Part shown: positions 58,976 to 64,000 of the stretch, one piece after another
Position numbering within the stretch: the stretch's first letter is position 1
Layout: every line of letters begins with the position of its first letter
NCBI GenBank assembly: GCA_015063585.1
Contig: SVTW01000002.1
Span: 1 to 64,000 of the forward strand
DNA length: 64,000 bases
From: Oscillospiraceae bacterium
GTDB taxonomy: Bacteria > Bacillota > Clostridia > Oscillospirales > CAG-272
Direction of reading: 5' to 3'
The notes under the pieces: generated by a model
The model's input: the letters and a program-made list of their open reading frames with translations, nothing else
Database searches by the model: none
What the model was told of the DNA's origin: nothing
Program-made: the position numbers and the translations under genes

Positions 58976-61747
58976 ATGTCTTTGATTACGAAAATGTTCG
59001 GAACCTACAGCCAGCGTCAGCTTAAAAAGCTGACCGTTATTGCCGACCGCATTGATGCGCTGGCGGAAAAGTATGCCGCAATGACCAATGAGGAGCTGCA
59101 GGGCGTGACCCCCGCTTTGCGCGCCCGTTTGGCGGCAGGGGAGACCACCGACGATATTTTGACCGATGCGTTTGCCGCGATCCGTGAGGCAGACACCCGC
59201 GTGCTTGGCAAGCGACCCTTCCGCGTGCAGATCCTTGGCGGAATTGTTTTGCATCAGGGGCGTATTGCCGAGATGAAAACAGGTGAGGGTAAAACGCTTG
59301 TTGCAACGCTTCCCGCATATCTCAACGCACTTTCGGGCAACGGTGTTCACATTGTAACCGTGAACGATTATCTGGCGCGCGTCGGTGCCGAGGAGATGGG
59401 GCGTGTGTATGAATTTATGGGGCTGACAACGGGGCTTGTTGTCCACGGACAGAGCCACGAGGAAAAGCAGGCGGCGTACCGTGCCGACATTACCTACGGT
59501 ACCAACAATGAGTTCGGCTTCGATTATCTCCGCGATAATATGGCGGTATATAAACGGGATATGGTTCAGCGCGGTCACGTTTTCGCGATTGTGGACGAGG
59601 TCGACTCGATCCTGATCGATGAAGCGCGTACGCCTCTGATCATTTCGGGATCGGGCGAAAAGGCGACCGATCTTTATGAGCGTGCCGAGCGGTTGGTGCG
59701 CGGAATGCGCAAGTTTGTGATCAAGGAGCTTGACAATAAAAAGGATCAGGACGACATCAACGCAGACTATGTGGTTGATGAAAAAGCCAACCATGCGGTC
59801 TTAACACCGCAGGGTGTGAAAAAGACCGAGCAGTTTTTCGGAATTGAAAATCTTTCGGATATGGAAAACGCAATGATCGCGCACCACGTAAATCAGGCGA
59901 TCTCGGCACATGGCTGCAAGCACCGCGACGTGGACTACGTTGTAAATGAAAAGGGTGTTGTGATCGTAGATGCCTTTACGGGGCGTTTGATGCCCGGCAG
60001 ACGCTACTCCGACGGACTCCATCAAGCAATTGAAGCCAAGGAAGGCGTGCAGGTACAAAAAGAGAATAAGACGCTTGCAACCATCACCTTCCAAAACTAT
60101 TTCCGCATGTACCGCAAGCTTTCGGGTATGACGGGAACGGCACTGACCGAGGAGAGTGAGTTCCGTGAGATCTACCGCCTTGACGTGGTTGAGATTCCAA
60201 CCAACAAGCCGATGATCCGCATTGACCACCCCGACGTTGTCTACCGCGGAATGGAAGGAAAATACCGCGCGATCGTGGAAAAAATTCGCGAATGTCACGA
60301 AAAGGGACAACCGGTTCTGGTTGGTACGGTTTCGATCGACAAATCCGAGGCGCTCTCTGCGCGTTTGACGAAGGCGGGAATCCGCCACACCGTGCTCAAC
60401 GCCAAGCATCACGAAAAAGAAGCCGAGATCGTTGCGCAGGCAGGTAAATTCGGCGCGGTTACCATTTCCACCAATATGGCGGGACGCGGAACCGATATTC
60501 TGCTCGGCGGCAATCCCGAGTTCATGGCAAAAGCCGAGATGCGCTCACGCGGATATGACGAGGAGCTGATTCAGCATTGCACCGGCTTTACCAATACCGA
60601 TGATGAGGCATTGGCGGAAGCACGCGAAACCTTCCGCGCACTTGTTAAGCAGTACCGCGAGGAGATCGAGCCCGAGGCGAAGCGCGTGCGTGAGGCGGGC
60701 GGTCTCTTTATTCTGGGTACAGAGCGCCACGAAAGCCGACGCATCGACAATCAGCTGCGCGGTCGTGCAGGCCGTCAGGGGGACCCGGGTGAATCGCGCT
60801 TCTTCCTCTCCATGGAGGACGATCTGATGCGCTTGTTCGGAACCGATCGGATTCAGGGCATTGTGAGCGCGCTGAAAATCAAGGAGGACGAGTGTGTGGA
60901 CCTCAAGGTCCTGTCGGGCGGTATCGAGCGCGCACAGAATCATTTGGAGGAAAACAATTTTAAGCGCAGAAAGTACGTTTTGGCATACGATGACGTTATG
61001 AACCATCAGCGCACCATCATCTACAAGCAGCGTCAGGACGTGCTTGACGAGGAGGACGTTTCGGAAACCATTCGCAAAATGTTCCTTTCCTCGGTTGAAA
61101 GCGCGGTTGCCGAATTTACCAACGGCGATGTTCCCGATGAATGGGATTTTGACGGCTTGCGCAGTTATTTTGCGGGAACGCTTACAACCGATTCGGATTT
61201 CCACTACACGCAGGAGGAGTTGAACCATCTGGAGCGTGAGTCAATCACAGAGCTGCTCAGCGAGCGTATTCTCGCGCGCTATGAGGAGAAGGAAAAGCTG
61301 TTCGGTGCCGAGATGCTGCGTGAGCTGGAGCGCGCGATTCTGTTGCGTCAGGTCGATCTGGCATGGATGGAGCATCTTGATACGATGGAGGATTTGAAGG
61401 GAAGCGTGGGGCTTCAGGCATATGCCCAGCGTGACCCCATTACCGAATTCCGTATCCAGGGAGCCGAGCTGTTTGAAGGAATGGTGGAGGAGATCCGTCA
61501 AAAAACGGTACGCGCTTTGCTCTCTCTTGTTCCGCAGGAGAAGCCGATCAAGCGTGTGCAGGTCGCAAAGCCGATCTTTGCGGGTCCCGCATCGCCCGTT
61601 GTAAAACACAAAAAGGCACCCGTAGCCGGACGCGCGCCCACAACCTTTGTAAAATCCTCGGCGGATATCGGGCGAAACGATCTTTGTCCTTGCGGAAGCG
61701 GCAAAAAATATAAAGCATGCTGCATGCGCAAGAACGCAGGAAATTAA
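58976..61747 (+). CDS. secA: Protein translocase ATPase SecA
   Basis: 923 aa. Walker A MKTGEGKTLVATLPAY near residue 103, DEVDSILIDEARTPLI, STNMAGRGTDILLGG and GRAGRQGDPGESRF. The C-terminal SEC-C zinc motif is intact (RNDLCPCGSGKKYKACC). It drives preproteins through SecYEG. ATG 58976 (MSLITKMFG) follows AAAGGA at 9 bases; the track's 36 extra residues come from an open leader. Confidence 0.97.
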   Translation: MSLITKMFGTYSQRQLKKLTVIADRIDALAEKYAAMTNEELQGVTPALRARLAAGETTDDILTDAFAAIREADTRVLGKRPFRVQILGGIVLHQGRIAEMKTGEGKTLVATLPAYLNALSGNGVHIVTVNDYLARVGAEEMGRVYEFMGLTTGLVVHGQSHEEKQAAYRADITYGTNNEFGFDYLRDNMAVYKRDMVQRGHVFAIVDEVDSILIDEARTPLIISGSGEKATDLYERAERLVRGMRKFVIKELDNKKDQDDINADYVVDEKANHAVLTPQGVKKTEQFFGIENLSDMENAMIAHHVNQAISAHGCKHRDVDYVVNEKGVVIVDAFTGRLMPGRRYSDGLHQAIEAKEGVQVQKENKTLATITFQNYFRMYRKLSGMTGTALTEESEFREIYRLDVVEIPTNKPMIRIDHPDVVYRGMEGKYRAIVEKIRECHEKGQPVLVGTVSIDKSEALSARLTKAGIRHTVLNAKHHEKEAEIVAQAGKFGAVTISTNMAGRGTDILLGGNPEFMAKAEMRSRGYDEELIQHCTGFTNTDDEALAEARETFRALVKQYREEIEPEAKRVREAGGLFILGTERHESRRIDNQLRGRAGRQGDPGESRFFLSMEDDLMRLFGTDRIQGIVSALKIKEDECVDLKVLSGGIERAQNHLEENNFKRRKYVLAYDDVMNHQRTIIYKQRQDVLDEEDVSETIRKMFLSSVESAVAEFTNGDVPDEWDFDGLRSYFAGTLTTDSDFHYTQEELNHLERESITELLSERILARYEEKEKLFGAEMLRELERAILLRQVDLAWMEHLDTMEDLKGSVGLQAYAQRDPITEFRIQGAELFEGMVEEIRQKTVRALLSLVPQEKPIKRVQVAKPIFAGPASPVVKHKKAPVAGRAPTTFVKSSADIGRNDLCPCGSGKKYKACCMRKNAGN

Positions 61748-61750
61748 CGG

Positions 61751-62491
61751 GTGACAGACATGGGATTTGGTTATCTTTTGATCGGATATCTGATCACGTT
61801 TGTGCTGTATATGACGGTCAACGGACTTGGATTTGGAGGCTTGGCGCTTTTGCTTGGATATGGGCTGATGTTTTATGCCCTTGGGGAGCTATGCCGCTAC
61901 CACCGCGCATTTCTTTACGCAAAGTGGCTCCTCGTACCGTGCTTTCCGCTTGCACTGTACGATCTTTTGGGCACTCTTGATGAAATGCTTTTGTGGGGGC
62001 TTCCGATCTACGGTTCTGCCGTGACAAATGTGACCGATTGGCTCACGTTCCTGCTCCTGATCGCATTTAATCTTGCGATGCTGTACGGTATCCGCATGAT
62101 CGCGACCGACGTTGGAATTGGACATATGGCAACTACCGCAATGAGAAATTCCTTTTTCGTAGGGCTTTATGCCATTCTTTACCTGTTTGTAAGACTGCCG
62201 ATCGCGGCACTGGACGGTGCGCGCCCCTATTTGGGAATTGCTTTGATGCTTTGTAATTTGATGTGGATTTTTTTCAATCTGCTTCTCCTGCTCTCCTGCA
62301 ACAAAAATATTTGCCGCGCGGGAGATGAAGATCAGCCCGCAAAGCCCTCTCGGTTTGCGTGGGTCAATCGAATCGGGGACGCTTACGAGCGCAACCGTCA
62401 AAAGGCGATCGACAATACCACACGTGAGGCGGAGGCGGTTTTGCGTCGACGTAAGGAACGGCGTGAATCCAAAAAGAAAAAGAAAAAATAA
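61751..62491 (+). CDS. Polytopic membrane protein of unknown function
   Basis: 246 aa with about six membrane helices (first YLLIGYLITFVLYMTVNGLG), and a strongly basic cytosolic tail ending in RRESKKKKKK. No enzyme motif. Only three bases separate it from the secA stop, so it is likely co-transcribed. GTG 61751 and ATG 61760 are both possible starts. Pattern resembles uncharacterised Clostridia proteins next to the following gene. Confidence 0.7.
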   Translation: MTDMGFGYLLIGYLITFVLYMTVNGLGFGGLALLLGYGLMFYALGELCRYHRAFLYAKWLLVPCFPLALYDLLGTLDEMLLWGLPIYGSAVTNVTDWLTFLLLIAFNLAMLYGIRMIATDVGIGHMATTAMRNSFFVGLYAILYLFVRLPIAALDGARPYLGIALMLCNLMWIFFNLLLLLSCNKNICRAGDEDQPAKPSRFAWVNRIGDAYERNRQKAIDNTTREAEAVLRRRKERRESKKKKKK

Positions 62492-62521
62492 TCGACCGCT
62501 CTCGGAAAGGAGAAGGCAACC

Positions 62522-63943
62522 ATGCAAGAAAAAAATAAAATGGGCAGAGGTTTTCTGTTAATCCTTTTGTCCGCGCTCTTTCTGTTTAATCCCGTGATCG
62601 GCTTTGTCGATCCGGTGCCAAACTGCTTCGGCTATCTGCTCCTTTGTCTTGGACTGTCACAACTTGCCGATCTTTCCGAATCGGTTTCCGAATCGCTTCG
62701 CCGTTTTCGCATTTTGTTGCTTTTGAGCCTTGCGCACATGCTTGGCATCTATTTGATCTACGGTGTAATGGGAGCACGCTCCGCTGAAATGAATCGCCTG
62801 GAACAGCCGGTTTATATTCTTTTGGCGTCCTTTTTGTTCCTTTTGGCGCAGTGGTATTTTCTGATCCCCGCAATGCGTGATCTTTTCAAAGGAATCCGGA
62901 CCTTAGCCGAGGCGCAGGGGGCTGACGCTCTGACGCGTGAAAACAGAAAAGGGAAGACTCCGATCGATCGAATCCGTACCGCAACAACGCGCTTTGTGAT
63001 CCTGTCCTCGCTTTTCGCGATGCTTCCCGAGTTGACGATCCTGACATCCTTCGAATATGAAGTTGAAAATCGGTATTTCCCGTTTGATTGGTATCGTTTT
63101 GTCGGACTTTTTCGGATTTTGTTTGGCTTTGCCGCATTTGTCGTTGGAATACTGTGGCTGATTCGTATGATTCGGGTTTGTATCAAAGCCATGAAGGACA
63201 AGCCATGGCTCGATGCACTCCATGAAAGATACTGCCGCGAGGTCTTGCCGCAAACAGGCATGTTGACGGTACGGCGCTTCTCCGGTGTGTTTTTCCTGTT
63301 TCGGCTTGCGTTGATCTTTGCGATCAGCCTGCGTTTTGACAACCAATCCATCTTGCCCGCATTCTTTTTTGCAATCCTTGCGATCTTCGCAATCTATAGC
63401 CTGGGTGATCTTGTTTCCCGCGAGGCACGCCTGCCTGTTTTCATCGCATCGGTGTGGCTTGGCGGTGTTGGTGTGGCACAGATCTTTTTTACAGCCGATT
63501 ATCTCAAGCATTTTCTGCCCGAGGCCTCGCTTTACCAGCCCGATGCTTACCGCGCATTTTTGATTGTGCGCGCGATTGACGTGGCAGAGGTCGTGCTGAC
63601 TTTTGTGCTTGTTTGGATTCTTTTGCGCTTTTTTATGTCGATCGTCACGTCACACACCGCGGTCGATTACGGGTCCAATGACGCGCGCTATCTATCCGCG
63701 GACGCAACCAAGCGCCTGCACCGTGAATTCCGTGTACGCCATTATCTCTCTTTGATCTTTTTCTTTATCGGCACTTGCTTTGGAATTGTTGACGCGTGGT
63801 TTCGTTTGGAGTATCCGTGGATGTGGATTCCCGCCGCACTTTTTACCGTAGTTGGAATCGCTTGCGCGTATTCCTTCCTGTTTGAATTAAAAACGCAGAT
63901 CCAATATACGTATCGTTCAAATGGCATGAATAAAAATCAATGA
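62522..63943 (+). CDS. Polytopic membrane protein of unknown function
   Basis: 473 aa with roughly ten membrane helices (first FLLILLSALFLFNPVIGFVD; last AALFTVVGIACAYSFLFEL). Its opening VDPVPNCFGYLLLCLGLSQL resembles an N-terminal pattern of small helical membrane proteins of unknown role. No catalytic motif was seen. GAAAGGAG precedes ATG 62522. Organised as a pair with the previous gene, behind secA. Confidence 0.7.
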   Translation: MQEKNKMGRGFLLILLSALFLFNPVIGFVDPVPNCFGYLLLCLGLSQLADLSESVSESLRRFRILLLLSLAHMLGIYLIYGVMGARSAEMNRLEQPVYILLASFLFLLAQWYFLIPAMRDLFKGIRTLAEAQGADALTRENRKGKTPIDRIRTATTRFVILSSLFAMLPELTILTSFEYEVENRYFPFDWYRFVGLFRILFGFAAFVVGILWLIRMIRVCIKAMKDKPWLDALHERYCREVLPQTGMLTVRRFSGVFFLFRLALIFAISLRFDNQSILPAFFFAILAIFAIYSLGDLVSREARLPVFIASVWLGGVGVAQIFFTADYLKHFLPEASLYQPDAYRAFLIVRAIDVAEVVLTFVLVWILLRFFMSIVTSHTAVDYGSNDARYLSADATKRLHREFRVRHYLSLIFFFIGTCFGIVDAWFRLEYPWMWIPAALFTVVGIACAYSFLFELKTQIQYTYRSNGMNKNQ

Positions 63944-63957
63944 CGCGGCACATACTT

Positions 63958-63983
63958 TTTTTGTAATTCCCAATTACAAAAAA
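63958..63983. repeat. Inverted repeat overlapping a ribosome binding site
   Basis: TTTTTTTGTAATT and AATTACAAAAAA pair around CCC. The downstream arm runs into AAAAAAGGAG of the next gene, so the hairpin could close a transcript or mask that site. Confidence 0.55.
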
Positions 63984-63996
63984 GGAGTGCAAAACA

Positions 63997-64000
63997 ATGC
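63997..64000 (+). CDS. Start of a further gene (cut by the window end)
   Basis: AAAAAAGGAG followed at 9 bases by ATG 63997. Only the first codon is inside the window, so the product cannot be named. Confidence 0.4.

Overview
The window reads as a continuous piece of chromosome from an uncultured member of class Clostridia (Bacillota). The basis is the gene order (dcw cluster mraZ-rsmH-ftsL-PASTA class B PBP-murE-murF-mraY-ftsW-murG-ftsQ-ftsZ; infC-rpmI-rplT; rnc-radical SAM-smc-ftsY; yhbY-nadD-yqeK-LCP-rsfS-leuS), strong AGGAGG-type ribosome binding sites, TTGACA-17-TATAAT promoters, Clostridia-style lipoproteins with an acidic Ser/Asp/Glu linker, and a sigma factor plus DUF4367 pair. The genus cannot be named from the sequence. 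No tRNA, rRNA, CRISPR array, insertion sequence or prophage was recognised.

Layout: (1) 1-1.6 kb, the end of argD and argF (arginine synthesis), closed by a terminator. (2) 1.65-6.75 kb, an accessory block: an ECF-like sigma factor, a one-pass DUF4367 membrane protein that is probably its anti-sigma partner, and four tandem paralogous lipoproteins of unknown function, two inside an exact 791-bp-period duplication, followed by a cluster of hairpins. (3) 6.76-9.15 kb (minus), feoA-feoB for ferrous iron uptake. (4) 9.3-12.85 kb, MBOAT acyltransferase, DHHW/SGNH protein and DUF4097 protein, likely modifying a surface polymer. (5) 12.95-16.7 kb (minus), a large helicase-nuclease with HRDC, DUF4011-type helicase and MTES_1575/Vsr-like nuclease parts. 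(6) 17.1-30.4 kb, the division and cell wall (dcw) cluster, without murD, murC, murB or ftsA. (7) 30.5-31.4 kb, a nucleotidyltransferase, then a structured intergenic region.

(8) 31.8-33.2 kb, infC-rpmI-rplT behind an attenuator leader; infC starts at an AUU codon that the ORF track misses. (9) 33.3-42.2 kb, an rRNA/tRNA methyltransferase, dprA, topA, trmFO, plsX, rnc and a radical SAM enzyme. (10) 42.2-54 kb, smc, ftsY (with a 12-copy 24-bp repeat), rdgB, yhbY, nadD, yqeK, LCP, rsfS and leuS. (11) 54.1-56.1 kb, an orphan winged-helix regulator and a BspA-type leucine-rich-repeat protein. (12) 56.15-58.63 kb (minus), a lipoprotein, mnmA and trmL. (13) 58.9-64 kb, secA, two polytopic membrane proteins of unknown function and the start codon of a further gene.

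Most of the window is housekeeping: peptidoglycan precursor synthesis and septation, protein export (secA, ftsY), translation factors and tRNA modification, and chromosome maintenance. The best candidates for something undescribed are the sigma/DUF4367/tandem lipoprotein block, the HRDC-helicase-nuclease standing alone between two conserved blocks, and the structured intergenic elements near 6.6 kb and 31.5 kb. None of them can be called a new system from sequence alone.
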